64,000 bases of DNA, from positions 6,873,849 to 6,937,848 of the forward strand of contig NC_089318.1 in assembly GCF_036669915.1 (NCBI RefSeq). Reading direction: 5' to 3'. The translations under genes were made by a program, and so were the position numbers. This DNA is from Pocillopora verrucosa. Lineage: Eukaryota; Cnidaria; Anthozoa; Scleractinia; Pocilloporidae. This document shows positions 11,130 through 23,330 of this stretch, in pieces. The number at the start of each line of letters is the position of its first letter. Within the stretch, counting starts at the first letter, position 1. The notes below the pieces were generated by a model. It had not been told where the DNA came from. It made no database searches and saw nothing but the letters and a program-made list of their open reading frames with translations.

Positions 11130-12322
11130 GTTTCTAAGAGATCATTCACGTGATTTGATCATTTTATTACGGAAATCTCGCTGTTGTAATTGGTGGAAAT
11201 GCTCCATCAATATCTTCCGGCGCTACAACTGATCTCCTGGCGTTTAAACTTCTGATCCGCTTTTCTTTGTCAGTCATTTCAGGTCTTCTATGTTAATATA
11301 TTTAGTAGATATATTCCTTTTTCAAATACACACGAGGCTAGGATTGCTTTGTGAAATAATATGTATTATTCTTCATGTAAACCGGTTAGATTTCTCTCTT
11401 ATCTCTAAACCCCATCTAAAGCAAATGCTGAGATTTTCCTACAATAGGAGTTGTTTATTTTAGATCACTGGATGACTTCTTCAGGTGTTTGCGTGAAAGT
11501 CAAATTTGGAAACTGCGTTGACCTCTTCGCATTTTTATGCTTCAGGCATTACAGTCTAAATGTCGCTCACCACTTTGAGAAGTAATATTCCGGTTTTTTA
11601 TTTTTAAATAAACGTTGTGGAGGCAAAATGCACGAACATGGGCGGCATTTCGGGGGAGCTAAACAAGTTCTTCTTCGTTACGGTTTTTACCATAACGAAC
11701 GGTAAATACATATTGATATTTCCATTTTTTATTGATCTGTTTATATTTTTCATGCACAGTTAATTTAGCGCTAGATTGTCTGTATTTCTTGCATTTTTGA
11801 TTCAAATATATTTTTACATATGAAGCAGACTGATTCATCTAATTTTTCGCGTTCCAACCTTTATTTCGGTCTTTTCTACCGAGTATCATTTTCGGCGATC
11901 GTTCGGTGAAGAACAAATCAGGCACGTGGTAAAATTTCTCTTCTCCTTCGGTGCAGTTTTCCGGGATGAAGTCTAGTAGTTATTTTCGTGTTATACGTCG
12001 GTATTTGCAGGACGATTCCTGACGTAAAACCAAGAGATCATACCATAACAGTTCAAATTGTCAAAATGAAACAAATTGTCAGTGTTTGAGAAGTATTAGT
12101 AAAGGGACCTTTTAATAGACAGGTCATTGGCGCATGAGAATTATTAATAGGCTTGAAGGGCAAATGGGTGGAACGTGACTCTAATGGAATCATAAACCAA
12201 TCAACGTGCGTCCTTTTTGGCTCGTGGCAAAACACACTACTAAATTACTCATTCAGTAGTATTCTACCTCTCTGTGTGCGTGGGAGTTGAGTGTTGTAGA
12301 GATCTACAGTTTTATTAGAATA
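11130..12322. other. Divergent spacer between zinc-finger T2 and TM-A copy 3
   Basis: The whole spacer is paralogous to 23880-25259. The shared parts include a GCTCACCACTTTGAGAAGTA block, a GGGCGGCATTTCGGGGGAGC block, and a CTACCGAG...CATTTTCGGCGATCG segment. A 62-codon frame in the second copy (24801) is shifted here by one T, so it is probably not a gene. The final ~90 bases are the leader specific to the 92-residue TM-A subtype. Confidence 0.45.
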
Positions 12323-12601
12323 ATGTCAGTAATTGAGATCGTGAGCCTCGCCTGTCTCTTTATTTTGTTCTTAATAATGTTTTTCGTCGTTAAGAATCAC
12401 TTAGTCTTGATGCAGTTGGGGCAGCAACGAGCGGAGCAGGACGGTGCCATGCATGTTATACCGCATCAGAGAAGAGTTCTGGAGACAGAAGGAAACTACA
12501 TCGGGACAGCGATTGGTATTCAGCGTATGGCTGTGCAGCCAAGTACAATTTTCCATCAAAGAATTGGAAATCGCCCACTTCCTCGAGAAAATGATGAATA
12601 A
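12323..12601 (+). CDS. TM-A copy 3, short subtype (92 aa)
   Basis: Same N-terminal membrane span (MSVIEIVSLACLF) and C-terminal RPLPRENDE as the other TM-A copies, but 27 residues between DGAM and HVIPHQR are absent in frame. The copy at 25260 has the same deletion. These two copies also share a different leader (CTACCTCTCTGTGTGCGTGG-like) from the long subtype, so leader and deletion travel together. An in-frame TTG lies upstream (12287); the ATG is preferred because it is conserved. A donor (GTGAGA) follows the stop. The TTAA-flanked element 12909-18066 lies immediately downstream. Confidence 0.65.
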   Translation: MSVIEIVSLACLFILFLIMFFVVKNHLVLMQLGQQRAEQDGAMHVIPHQRRVLETEGNYIGTAIGIQRMAVQPSTIFHQRIGNRPLPRENDE

Positions 12602-13325
12602 CTCGTTTCAAAAAAGGTGAGAGAAATTAATCAGTCAGTTTTACACTCCCTTTTTTCCGATTTCCTGTGCTGCTCTTTCAAGCCACTCATTTTAATTGTT
12701 GTTTTTATGCCGACAGGTCTTTTTCAGAGCTGACCTTTTTATATCAGAGAGGGGAAAGAAATACAGTGACATTAGCAAATATTGTGACATTAGAAAGATT
12801 TTAGTGCGCGTAAATGCTCCCATTGTCATCCATTTTATGTTAATCAGGGTTCCAAGAACCGTCTCAGCATGTATTCTTCGAGTCTTGAACATATCACGTA
12901 ATTGTTAAGAGCTAATAATGTCAGCTTGTATCAGACAAGCAGCGGCAAGTCACCCAAAATTCGCTTTCACTCCTACTTTCATGTTTTGTAACCCAGTCTG
13001 TCCTAATAATTGTGGCGTAGTTTTTTTGTGAATTATATTTTGGCTTTTTTTCGTTCGACGATACAAATTTTCACCTTGAATATTACCCGATTTGTGTGAC
13101 CTCGTGTAACGAATTATACTTGACCGGTATTTCTGTCAACATAATCCTTTGTTTTATCTTCTAAACTTAATCCCCTGTCGTTATTGAAGCTGGAAAAGAA
13201 ATATTTATTTTTTAGTGAATATTTTTGTCCGACATACTTTTCCTATGTCATGACGAGCTTTGCGTCGGAAAAAAAATTTATGCAAATTAGCTGGCTGCAC
13301 ATTCAATATGCATAAGTAATTCAAG

Positions 13326-13560
13326 CCAAAGTTTGCCAAGTGGAAGTACGGTGGTTACTGTTATTGTCTGGAGCTTGGATATGTCAGGAGAGTTTTATTG
13401 ACAGCTGGATTAAACCTCATGTTGTGAAACCATTTATAAAGACATTGCGCTTTTGCTTCGCTTTTTTCGGTCTACGTATCCGCCAAAATCAAAGGACAAA
13501 TTTTGCCATGACAAATTTTTGTCTCCTCTGTTAACTTAACAGTGGAAGATGGCGATATTT
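13326..13560 (+). repeat. Internal E1 module P, first of four copies
   Basis: A segment containing CCAAGTGGAAGTACGGTGG, then GGAGCTTGGATATGTCAGG and GTTGTGAAACCATTTAT. It recurs at about 14640-14850 (+), 16190-16435 (- orientation) and 17335-17530 (+). Its multiplication in both orientations shows that E1 was built by repeated internal duplication or nested insertion. Confidence 0.75.
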
Positions 13561-13777
13561 TAATAACAATTATAGTCCAGCGTTTCAGTGCCAGTTTCCC
13601 ATTCGCATGACAAGAATGAAATAAAAGCTACGACCCAGCACAAAAATTTTGACATACTTATATTCGGTCGAAAAACCGCTCAAAACAATTTGTTTGATTC
13701 GATTGGCAGCGGCCCGGGCAAATTGGAAACTTACGTACTTCTACTTGGCAGGTTTCGTAGGTTTCTAGGGGCATAGG

Positions 13778-14640
13778 GTAAAATATGGACTGGACCATTT
13801 TTTGGACCATTTTTTGGACCATTTTTTGGACAATTTTTTGGGACCATTTTTTGGACCATTTTATAGGGGGGAAGCATACCATTAGTACTCAGGGAGGGGT
13901 GGGATGCAGTCTACTAGTACTGAGGGAGGGGTGGGAGGTAGAGTGTTATTACTCAGGGAGGGGTGAGAGAAGGACTTTTGCTAGGCAGTGAGGGGTGAGA
14001 GGTGGATGTAAGAGTAAACACTACTTGTTAATGGAGCTTTTACTCGATCGTACAAATTATCTTCATCGGTTTTTCGACTGACTTTTTGAATGTTCCTCAT
14101 TTTTGTCGTCCTGCGAAAGCGAAACTGCCACGTGAACACTGGACTTTGATTTCTATTGAAAATATCGCCTTTAAGATCCTCTACTGTTGAGTTATGCCTG
14201 TGCCTTTTGAGTCGACATGTGTACCATCACTTTTCCCTTCGTGTATACAGTATGTAATTACTCAATTTATCGATCTTCCTTTTGTCATTCATCTTATCAG
14301 ACGAGATCACGAAATTTCCGGTCCTTAGCCCTTAACTTATTTTAGCAGCATAGAGAATTCACGAGCGCTCTTGCAATTTTAACGTCTATACCTTTACTAT
14401 ATAAAATAATCAGCAAACGATTTCTAAGGAATTCATATTCTCGTATCGAGCAAAAGCACTGCTTAACTTGTAATATGGGAAAGATGGGAAAGCGCAAATA
14501 TCGATTTTATCTGTTTCGCAAACAAAGGAGTTAATCACCCACACCGGAAATAGCGACTAGGCATTCCTCGCGACTCCCGTACGTTTGTTTTCCAATTTAC
14601 CCGGGCCGCTGCCAATCACTTCTTGTGTAAAAACTACGTA
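13778..14640. repeat. Left arm of large internal inverted repeat in E1
   Basis: This arm is the near-exact reverse complement of about 16470-17162. From outside inward it has a TTTTTTGGACCA tandem array (about 13790-13862), a GGGAGGGGTGGGA-rich ~37-bp tandem array (13870-13995), then unique sequence (TCGGTTTTTCGACTGAC and beyond). Two further short copies of the arrays lie at 15500-15712 (inverted) and 15740-15900. Long arms with a spacer of ~1.8 kb would form a large hairpin in single-stranded DNA. Confidence 0.75.
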
Positions 14641-16469
14641 ACCCGCTAAGTGGAAGTACAGTGACTACTGTTGCTTGCCGATATTTTCCGTCGGCAAAAC
14701 GTAGAAGTACTGTTCTATTTGGGAAATTTTATTGTCTGTAGCTTGGATATGTCAGGAGAGTTTCATTGACAGCTGGATTACACCTCATGTCGTGAAACCA
14801 TTTATAAAGACATTGCGCTTTTGCTTCGCTTTTTTTGGGTCTATATATCCGCACTAGCAGACAAATTTAGAAATGTCCCGCCAAAATCAAAGGACAAATT
14901 TTGTCATGACAAATTTTTGTTTCCTCTGTTGCATTCGCACTAAAAATGTTGAAGCTGTCAAAAAGCTGTCAAATTCACCAATGGTAGTGTTTACGACATA
15001 TGATCGACAAGTTTATCACGGTTTTGTTTATTTAGTAGATTTTCCCAAGCTTTTGCCGGGAGGAATTTTGTCGGCGGTGCGCTTGAAAAATTTGTCCGCC
15101 TCAAAAAATTGTCGAGTCACGAAAAACCATCCGCACCTGTAGAGTGTTGGTAATGACAGAAAATTTGTCTATATTAACAATTTTGTCGCTAGTGCGGATA
15201 GGCCCATAGTCACATACAAAAAGGGAAACGTGAGGCAACTGAAAGATGATTCACGAGTATCACTTAGCACTGGCACAAGTCGACCAAACAGGCACACGCA
15301 TGACTTAACAGTGGAAGATGGCGATATTTTCAATGACAGTTACAGTCCAGTGTTAAAGTGCCAGTTTCGCATTCGCATGACAAGAATGAAATAAACGCTA
15401 CGACCCAGCACAAAAATTTTGACATAGTAATAATCGGTCGAAAAACCGCTCAAAACAATTTGTATGATTCAATGAACACTCCATAATGAGTAGTAGTTAC
15501 TCATACATAAACCTCCCACCCCTCTCTGCTTACTGATAGTTCGTCCTCCACCCCTCCCTCAGTAACAACAGTCTTCCTACCATCCCTCCCTGAATGCTGA
15601 TAGACTGCATTCCACCGACCCCTAAGTGCTAATGGTCAGCCTCCCCCCTCAAAAAAAAATGGTCCAAAAGAAAAGGTAAAAAAATGGTCCAAAAAATGGT
15701 CCAGTCCATATTTTACCCTCCGCCTAGGGGCGTGGGGTAAAATATGGACTATTTTTTATGGGGGGGGGGAGGCAAAACATTACTTCTTAGGGATGGGTGA
15801 GATGCATCTCTCAGTTCTCAGGGAGGGATGGTAGGCAGACTGTTACTACTAGTGGAGAAAGAAGTACTACCGCGCAGGGAGGGGTGGGAAGTTGATATAC
15901 TGGTAACTGCTACTGACTTAGGGAGTGTTCATTGAATCACAAATTATTTTGTGCGGCTTTTCGACTGATTATTTGTAAGTCAAAATTTTGCGCTGGGCCG
16001 TAACGTTTCTTTAATCTTTTGTCGTGCGAATGCGAAACTGGCACTTAAACACTGGACTATAATTGTCATTGAAAATATCACCAATTCCATTTCTGTTTTC
16101 GATCCTCCACTATTGAGTTATACGTGTGCCTCTTAGGTCCACTTGTGCCAGTGCTAAGTGATACCGACGGGTTAGCATGAATCATCTTTCAGTTGCCTAA
16201 CATTTCCCTTTTTGTATGTGACAAAAAAAGCGAAGGAAAGCACGACGTCTTCATAATGGTTTCACAACATGGGGTATAATTAATCCAGCTGTCAATGAAA
16301 TTCTCCTGACATATCCAAGCTCCAGACAATAAAATTTTCCGGGCAGAATCGGTCACATTTACTGACTTCTCCGTTTTGCCGACGGAAAATATCGGCAAGC
16401 AACAGTAACCAACGTACTTCCACTTGGCAGGTTACGTAGGTTTTTATACAAGAAATGATTGGCAGCGGC

Positions 16470-17162
16470 CCGAGCAAATTGGAAAACAAACGTAAGGGAG
16501 TCGCGAGGAATGCCTGGTCGCTATTTTCGGTGTTGGTGATTAACTCCTTTGTTTGTGAATACGTGAATTCTATATGCTGCTAAGTTAAGGGCTAAGGACC
16601 GGAAATTTCGTGATCTCGTCTGATAAGATGAATGACAAAAGGAAGATCGATAAATTTAGTAATTACATACTGTACACACGAAGGGAACCTTGAAGCAACT
16701 GATGGTACACATGCCGACTCAAAAGGCACAGGCATAGCTCAACAGTAGAGGATCTTAAACGCGATATTTTCAATAGAAATCAAAGTCCAGTGTTCACGTG
16801 GCAGTTTGCTTTCGCAGAACGACAAAAATGAGAACATTCAAAAAGTCAGTCGAAAAACCGATGAAGATAATTTGTACGATCGAGTAAATGCTCCATTGAC
16901 AAGTAGTGTTTTCTATTACATCCACCTCTCACCCCTCACTGCCTAGCAATAGTCCTTCTCTCACCCCTCCCTGAGTAATAACACTCTACCTCCCACCCCT
17001 CCCTCAGTACTAGTAGACTGCATCCCACCCCTCCCTGAGTACTAATGGTATGCTTCCCCCCTATAAAATGGTCCAAAAAAAAAATGGTCCAAAAAATAGT
17101 CCAAAAAATGGTCCAAAAAATGGTCCAAAAAATGGTCCAAAAAATGGTCCAGTCCATATTTT
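16470..17162. repeat. Right arm of large internal inverted repeat in E1
   Basis: Reverse complement of about 13778-14640, including the GGTCCAAAAAAT array at 17064-17157 and the CCCACCCCTCCCT array at 16920-17050. Frames reading WTIFW or NGPKNGPK across these arrays come only from the tandem repeat and are not proteins. Confidence 0.75.
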
Positions 17163-18070
17163 ACCCTATGCCCTTGTAGTACGGGAAAGCGCAAATATCG
17201 ATTTCATCTGTTTCGCAAGCAGAGGAGTTAATCACCAACACCGGAAATAGCGACCATGCATTCCTCGCGACTCCCTTACGTTTGTTTTCCAATTTGCTCG
17301 GGCCGCTGCCAATCACTTCTTGTGTAAAAATCTACGTAACCTGCCAAGTGGAAGTACGGTGGCAAAACGTAGAAGTCAGTAAATGTGACCGATTCTGCCC
17401 GGAAAATTTTATTGTCTGGAGCTTGGATATGTCAGGAGAGTTTCATTGACAGCTGGATTAATTACACCACATGTTGTGAAACCATTATGAAGACATCGCG
17501 CTTTACTTCGCTTTTTTTGTCACATACAAAAAGGGAAACGCGAGGCAACTGAAAGACGATTCATGCTAACCCGTCGGTATCACTTAGCACTGGCACAAGT
17601 CGACCTAACAGGGACGAATTTTGTCGGCGGTGCGTTTGAAAATTTGTCCGCCTCAAAAAATTGTCGAGTCATTGTTAAAACTGTCTTTGTTTTGAAGCTA
17701 CTTTTCGACATAGGAAAAGTATGTCGGACAAAAATATTTACCAAAAAATAGATATTTCTTTGCCAGCTTCAATAACGACAGAGGATTAAGTTAAGATGAT
17801 AAAACAAAGGATTATGTTAACAAAATTACCGTAGGTCTAGTACATTCGTTACATGAGGTCACACAACTCGTATAATATTCACGGTGAATATTTGCATATT
17901 TGAGAGATCGAACGAAAAAATTATTTCTCGAAAACTAAAATAAATTTTTACAAAAAAACTACACCACAATTATTAGAACATATTGGGCTACAAAATGTGA
18001 AAGTAGGAGAGAAAACAAATTTGGGTGACTTGCCACTGTTTGTTTGATGCATGCTGACATTAGCTCTTAA

Positions 18071-18930
18071 AGTACTTTCAATGTATGTCCTTTGCATGTA
18101 CAGTCTGTCGTCCATAAAATCAAGAACTGTATCCTACTATAAACCCTACTATAAAATCAAGAATTCAAATTGAAACTGCATTCATAATTCTCAGTTCTAA
18201 ATGTACTTGTAGGGTGTACTCATAAGAATTCTAATTCAAAACCAACATATAAATACTACTGTTTTTCATACATTATTTATACCAAATTTAGAGATTTTTA
18301 TGGTACATACATGTTTAAGTTCACCACTTTTGAGAGTCATGTCTTTTATCTTTTCCTGAAGATCTTTAAGGTTCATTTTTCACTTTTTAAAATAAGAACC
18401 TGTTTCAAATTAAGGCTAAAGAGGTTCTTATGTAAAGGGGGTCTAAATTGATATTTTTAGGCGAACAGGTTCTTAAACTCTAGGTTCTTATAAGCGGGTA
18501 AGTACTGTATTTCGGATAGGTGGGTGTCTCGGAGTTCCCTATTTAAGAATGCCAAACAAGAATTAATACCGTCGTTAAGGCCCAAACCCCCCAAGAAGAC
18601 GCCCTATTCTAGGTAAAATAACAATAATAAAAAACAAACAAATAACGGCTGACCTCGCACTGGAAAAAGAAATCTTCATGAAATCACTTTGCTTATGAGT
18701 TTAACCGCCTAGTTCAGTTTTAAAAGATCATTTGCTTTTCGTTTAGCTGAGCATTTACGCACTGCAATTTTTGCTGATACAATTTAGTTGGATCTCATTA
18801 CCGACATAAACTGGACAGTTAATGTCGGTAACGTTGTACAAGGAATATAACGTTGAGGTCCTGTTAGAGCGATACTTGACCGATACCCGTCAGTCGGTCG
18901 ATATAGGCCACCCATAGTACACATAATCCA
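18071..18930. other. Spacer after E1; no gene seen
   Basis: AT-rich sequence. Around 18385-18505 are three occurrences of a GGTTCTTA-type motif in both orientations (AAGAACCTGTTTC; AACAGGTTCTTAAA; AGGTTCTTATAAGC), suggesting a decayed small inverted-repeat element. No coding region is supported. Confidence 0.3.
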
Positions 18931-18968
18931 TAGGTTTTTCGCGCCCAGCGAAAATCGATCGATGTAAA

Positions 18969-19510
18969 GACTAATCTCAGTTTCGTGTTCCAAGTATCAT
19001 AAAAGCGCACACGAACCGACTCTTTGCCAAAATATAAATATCAAATTAACCAGGTCTCATTGACAAAGAACGCAATTTCTTTCGGTTTAAATTACTATTT
19101 GTGGAAAAAGGAAAAAAACAAAGAAAAGCTGTAAATCATGAGCCGGTAGAGAGTGGTTTACTATCTTTTAAGCAGGTAAACAGATAGCAAGTTTGGTCCA
19201 TCGCTGTAAATAGATAAATAGTGGTCCAGCTCCAGCTCGTTGACCTCAATAAAAGATGTAAGACTAATCTCAGTTTCGTGTTCTACGCATCATCAAAGCG
19301 CACAAATATCAAATATCAAATTAACCGGGTCTCATTAACAAAAAACGCACTTTCTTTCGGTTTAAATTACCTCTTGTGGAAAACGGCAAATAAAAAAAGA
19401 AAAGCTGTAAATCACGAGCCGGAAGAGAGTGGTTTACAATCTGTTACGCAGGTAAACAGATAGCAAGTTTGGTCCATCGCTATAAATAGATTAATAGTGG
19501 TCCAGCTCCA
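18969..19510 (+). repeat. Two-copy tandem duplication (~280-293 bp) upstream of TM-A copy 4
   Basis: The motif GACTAATCTCAGTTTCGTGT occurs at 18969 and 19262, and GGTAAACAGATAGCAAGTTT at 19175 and 19451, so the segment is duplicated in tandem with small indels. The same sequence is present once upstream of TM-A copy 1 (about 870-1080). It could duplicate upstream control sequence of copy 4, but no motif is proven. Confidence 0.8.
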
Positions 19511-19814
19511 GCTCAATATTTCTCCTTGACTTCAGTGACAGAAGTGAAATTTATGTATTATAGTTTTCTTTCCATGTGACCGCTTTCTATTTCCTAACCA
19601 GTTCCGGCGGTCGATTGATGTTTTGATTGACCTATTTTTTGACATAATGATCACGCGGATCTTAAATCCTCTCGAGGCACTTCCGTATACAACTATACCA
19701 AGTGCATGCAAGGTTCATTGAGTAAATCACTTCTACTTGGCTCCTTTTACGAGCAGAAGCTCCATCTATTGCCTTGGATAGACGATTTCAGTCAGAGATT
19801 TACAGTTTAGTACA

Positions 19815-20174
19815 ATGTCAGTTATTGAGATCGTGAGCCTCGCCTGTCTGTTTATTTTGTTCTTAATAATGTTTTTCGTCATCAAGAACCACCTAGTCTT
19901 GATGCAGTTGTGGCGGCAACGAGCGGAACGGGACAGTACCACGATGTATGTACAAGACAGAGCGAGCCCGACACCTGATACGCCTCTACAGCCTAGAGTG
20001 GGTGAGATGGCTCCCATAGGGATGCATGTTATACCGCATCAGAGAGGAATTCAGGAGTCAGAGGGAAACTACATCGGGACAACGGTCGGTATACAGCGTA
20101 TGGTTGCGGAGCCAAGTACATTTTTCCATCAAAGAATTGCAAATCGCCCACTTCCTCGTGAAAACGATGAATAA
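19815..20174 (+). CDS. TM-A copy 4 (119 aa)
   Basis: Full-length long-subtype TM-A: MSVIEIVSLACLF, a membrane span at ~6-23 ending VIKNH, Gln/Arg-rich juxtamembrane RQRAERDSTT, a Pro-rich middle (SPTPDTPLQPRVGE), GNYIGTTVGIQ and the conserved end RPLPRENDE. The conserved long-subtype leader precedes the ATG and a stop follows DE. A GTGAGA donor follows 20 bases after the stop and the AG acceptor (CCCAACAG) is near 20431. Both leader and downstream block are closely similar to copy 1. Function unknown. Confidence 0.65.
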   Translation: MSVIEIVSLACLFILFLIMFFVIKNHLVLMQLWRQRAERDSTTMYVQDRASPTPDTPLQPRVGEMAPIGMHVIPHQRGIQESEGNYIGTTVGIQRMVAEPSTFFHQRIANRPLPRENDE

Positions 20175-20734
20175 CTCATTTTAAAAAGGGTGAGAGAAAT
20201 TACTCAATCAGTCTTACACTTCTTTTTTCCAATTTCCTGTGCTGCTCTTTCAAGCTACTTCTATGGCCAGTTTTCTAGATGTTGAAATATTCATTTCATC
20301 GCTCGATAAGATATTTACATTTTCAGTCACTGCTTTGAATATACGCAATCGAAAGCAAGCAGAAATAAACAACACACAAAAAGGCAGAGAGATCATGCAA
20401 TCATTTTAATTGCACATTTTTATCCCAACAGCTCTTTTTTAGAGGTGACCTTTTTACATCAAGAATTCGTTTTTAACATTGATCATGTCAGAGAGGGTAA
20501 AGGAATTTACTGACATCAGCAAATACAAGATTTGAGTGCGCGTGGTGGCTGCTACCATTGTTATCCAATTATGTCAATCAGGGTCTCTCGAATATCTCAG
20601 TTTGTATTCTTTGAATTTTCAATATATTTCCATAGTCATTCAATTGTTGTAGATACCTGTAATGTATCCATTAAACTTTATTTCACGAAAATGCCGGTCT
20701 TATTGTTTCAAAAATTATAATTGGTCGGAGTAAG

Positions 20735-20935
20735 TTAAGGTGTCGATATCACTGTTTTCAGTTTACATAGATCTCTATAGTCTGCTATAATTATTGCGGG
20801 TTGTTTGATCTTATTGTGAGTCCCATCTATTGCCCCAAGGCATTGTAGAATAACATGAGCTTTTTCAAATTGAGTTACCGATTCCTTCGTTTCATTCTCT
20901 GTGAAAGGAAGTTTTATGACATTCATTTTGTCAGA
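20735..20935 (-). pseudogene. PIF/Harbinger transposase fragment 3
   Basis: The reverse frame reads IKLPFTENETKESV, a QFEKAHVILQCLGAIDGTHN stretch, then IADYRDLCK; the IDGTH motif with the first catalytic Asp is retained. It is cut on its 5' side at about 20917, where TM-A downstream sequence resumes. Paralogue of the fragments at 2320 and 10470. Confidence 0.6.
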
Positions 20936-22035
20936 GAGGAGAAAGAAATATAGTGACATTAACAAATAAGAGAATTGAGTGCGCGTGGCTGCTCACATTG
21001 TTATCCAGTCATGTCAATCGAGGTCTCAAGAACACTCAGTGTTGATTGTATTTTAGTTCTTCATATATTTCCATAATCATTAAATTATTTAAGATATCTG
21101 TAATGTATCCATTAAACTTAATTTTACGAAACCGCAGGTCTTATTCATTGTTTCAAAATTTATAATATGATAATTTAATACGATTTGTTTTGGTTAGGCT
21201 ATGCTGCTAGAAGTGTGTTCTAAAACTTCACTTTTGGAACACAAGAAGCATAGCATAACATTTTGTGACAAATCTAAAAAAAAAAGGGTATGCTCCGTAT
21301 AAAGTTAAATGACAGGAGTAGCAGCCTTTCAGTTATTTTACATGTAAGTGCCTTTAAATACGTTAGTCAGCTTTCCAGTTTATGTCGCTTTCTGGCCCGG
21401 GATTTTTTTAGCTACTCTTTTTATCTTAATTTTTAAAGAACAGATGGCCAAAGGAAGCCAATAGCGGGTTAAGCATCATTCTTGTCAACCGAGGGCAATG
21501 CAGGTTAAGCATCATTCTTGCTCGAGTCGCTGAGACCGGATATCGAATTAAATTAGTTTTGAACAATTAAACACTTGAACAAACATTCCAAGGAATCACT
21601 CATCCGCTTGGAAGCGCTCACAAAACCGTAGCCAACGAAAATATCAAGGAAAGATGCTTACGATGCATAGAGCTGTAACTTAACTTGTGAGGCGAATCTA
21701 ATTGTAAACTGTATAATTATCAGGTACGCCAATATTACCATAAGGAACTTAACGAAGATGAGCAACACCTAGATGGTATAAATAATAAATTATTACGGAG
21801 AAATTAAAAATTTAATTGTTGATTATTCGGTTAATTAATTATTCAGGAAACTGGTTTGTTGAAGGTTCAGACAGATTGGCAGTTTAAAAGAAGTGGGCCT
21901 GTTTTTCATATTCCTCAACACGCATTTGATTGCATGACGGTTGGAAGCCTTCCTTGTAGTCTAGGTAACAAACGTTTCCTGACAAACCTCAAAAGTCTTA
22001 TTTGGGAAAGGTTAGTCAGCATTGAAGTCAACTGC
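20936..22035. other. Spacer with duplicated TM-A downstream sequence; no gene
   Basis: About 20930-21180 repeats the TM-A downstream block a second time after copy 4, marking an unequal-exchange junction. A short direct duplication (GGTTAAGCATCATTCTTG at about 21456 and 21503) is visible. No coding region is supported. Confidence 0.35.
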
Positions 22036-22039
22036 ATAA

Positions 22040-22323
22040 ACTGAAAAGTCGTGCATGCCGAGTCACGTGATGCTGCTTCCTTCATCTTAATGATTATGGT
22101 CATGTGTTGATCAAACTCTAGCTCATGGTAAGAAACATACAGGCATCAGGGAATCAAGAAACTGTTGCTAGAACGAATCAGAGTGCCTACAGAATGCCAG
22201 GAAACCCACTGCCTTTAGTCGTATAGCTGTGAAAAGTACAGAACGGCACGGGGCTTGTGAAACCATCAGAGGGGTACTAATACGAAGACGACTTCCACAA
22301 AAACACAACGAGCGTTCGTCGTA
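22040..22323 (+). pseudogene. TM-B copy 2, heavily decayed
   Basis: Aligned by eye to intact TM-B genes, this stretch keeps recognisable islands: TGATGCTGCTTCCTTCATCT for the start of the span, CATGGTAAGAAACATACAGG for HMVRNMQ, AGACGACTTCCACAAAAACA for RRHPQE, and GAGCGTTCGTCGTAA for the ERFS end. The start codon and reading frame are lost through substitutions and small indels. Confidence 0.6.
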
Positions 22324-22439
22324 ACAAAGTAAGAAAATTGTACAATGCCTTTTTCGATTTTTTTGTAGTGAATTCGGCATCCGAAGGCTGCAGTAAAACC
22401 GGCCGCAAATTTGCAAAAACAGTTTTTTACACCCTGTCT

Positions 22440-22925
22440 ACACTAATGGCCTGTCTACACTAATACGTTTTCAAGATGCTCCGATTTCGTCTTATCAAAA
22501 ACGCATCGTTTTCTTTGCGTCCACGCCAGCGTTTTCATGGCGTTTTGGACTGTCCACACTAAAACACTCGAAAACGCATACATGACTTGATGTGACGTAC
22601 TCGTTAATCTGTTCATGCCTCAACGAGCGGAGCCCGCGGTGTTTGTGTTATTTCGCACTATCCAGATAAGGAATGTGAAATCATTAAAAAGGTGGTATCA
22701 ACCAAGTTTAAAGCCATGAGGCAACCTGTTGACAGTGGAAGGAGAGGCGGTTTTGTTTACGTGGTTAAGCTTTACTTCGAGTTATGTGAATCTGCAACAG
22801 GTAATATTTCTACCCAAAGCTCTCTTTCCAGACTGATACTACGGCAAATTCTGAGGCGATGCCAACTAGTGAGCACTGCGATCTGTTCCCGGATAGTCCG
22901 GACTCATCTTCGAGTTTGAATGTGG
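22440..22925 (+). mobile_element. DNA-transposon fragment, possibly ISL2EU/Harbinger-like
   Basis: The segment starts with a repeated CTGTCTACACTAAT motif and a GTTTTC/GAAAAC-rich end region (TCCACACTAAAACACTCG). A broken frame follows (about 22675-22801) reading IKKVVSTKFKAMRQ, GGFVYVVKLYFELCESATG, reminiscent of SANT/MADF-like accessory proteins of such elements, ending at a GTAAT donor-like site. I cannot find its second terminal repeat, so class and boundaries are tentative. Confidence 0.3.
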
Positions 22926-23089
22926 ATAGGCAGGAGACAAAAACTGAAATAAGAGGTCATCACTTATTCCCTTCGGCATAGAAAGAACTCTTTCACCTTC
23001 CAAATAATAAGTTATTTAAGAATTAGCAAACAGCCTCGCATCATGCACACCTCCAGGCCATTTTATAAACTGATAACGGTAGTCACACA

Positions 23090-23330
23090 CTGCTTGGACA
23101 TTTAAACTATAACGCTGTTTTCGGTTCATTTAGATCTCTATAGTATGTTGTACTCATTGCGTGTTGTTTGATCTCAATGTGAGTCCCATCTATTGCCCCA
23201 AAACATTGTGGAATAACGGATGAGTTTTTTTTTAATAAAGTCACCAGTTACTTCACTTTATTCTCTGTGAAAGGAAATATTTGTTCACTGGGCGCAAATG
23301 CCAAATTTTGGTAGTGTATACCACTGGCGG
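23090..23330 (-). pseudogene. PIF/Harbinger transposase fragment 4
   Basis: The reverse strand carries the same block as the fragments at 2320 and 10470 (LTEN..KV, then QCFGAIDGTHIEIKQ and [10 protein letters not shown]), with several indels breaking the frame. It is followed on the same strand by the short zinc-finger pseudogene at 23630-23875, the same order as at 10470-11125. Confidence 0.5.

Larger units (their letters stand above)
12909..18066. mobile_element. Long-inverted-repeat element E1 with TTAA flanks (5.16 kb)
   Basis: The left end GAGCTAATAATGTCAGC and the right end GCTGACATTAGCTC are inverted, and the inversion continues inward for several hundred bases (GTCACCCAAAATTCG against its complement; the CGACATAGGAAAAGTATGTC region against its complement near 13235). 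TTAA occurs immediately outside both ends (12905-12908 and 18067-18070), as in piggyBac-type insertion, although the ends do not begin with the usual CCC. No transposase is visible, so it is non-autonomous. The interior is a nest of further inverted and tandem repeats. A shorter relative lies at 25999-28972. Confidence 0.7.

Noticed and set aside
13785..13991. Frame reading repeated WTIFW (and its mirror at 16936-17157, and NGPKNGPK at 17050-17250)
   Set aside because: It is only the translation of the GGACCATTTTTT tandem array; no start context, no conservation, present in inverted copies.
22692..22919. Complete small gene with SANT-like content
   Set aside because: The frame upstream is broken, it ends at a donor-like site without a visible partner exon, and it lies beside transposon-like ends; kept only as a transposon fragment.
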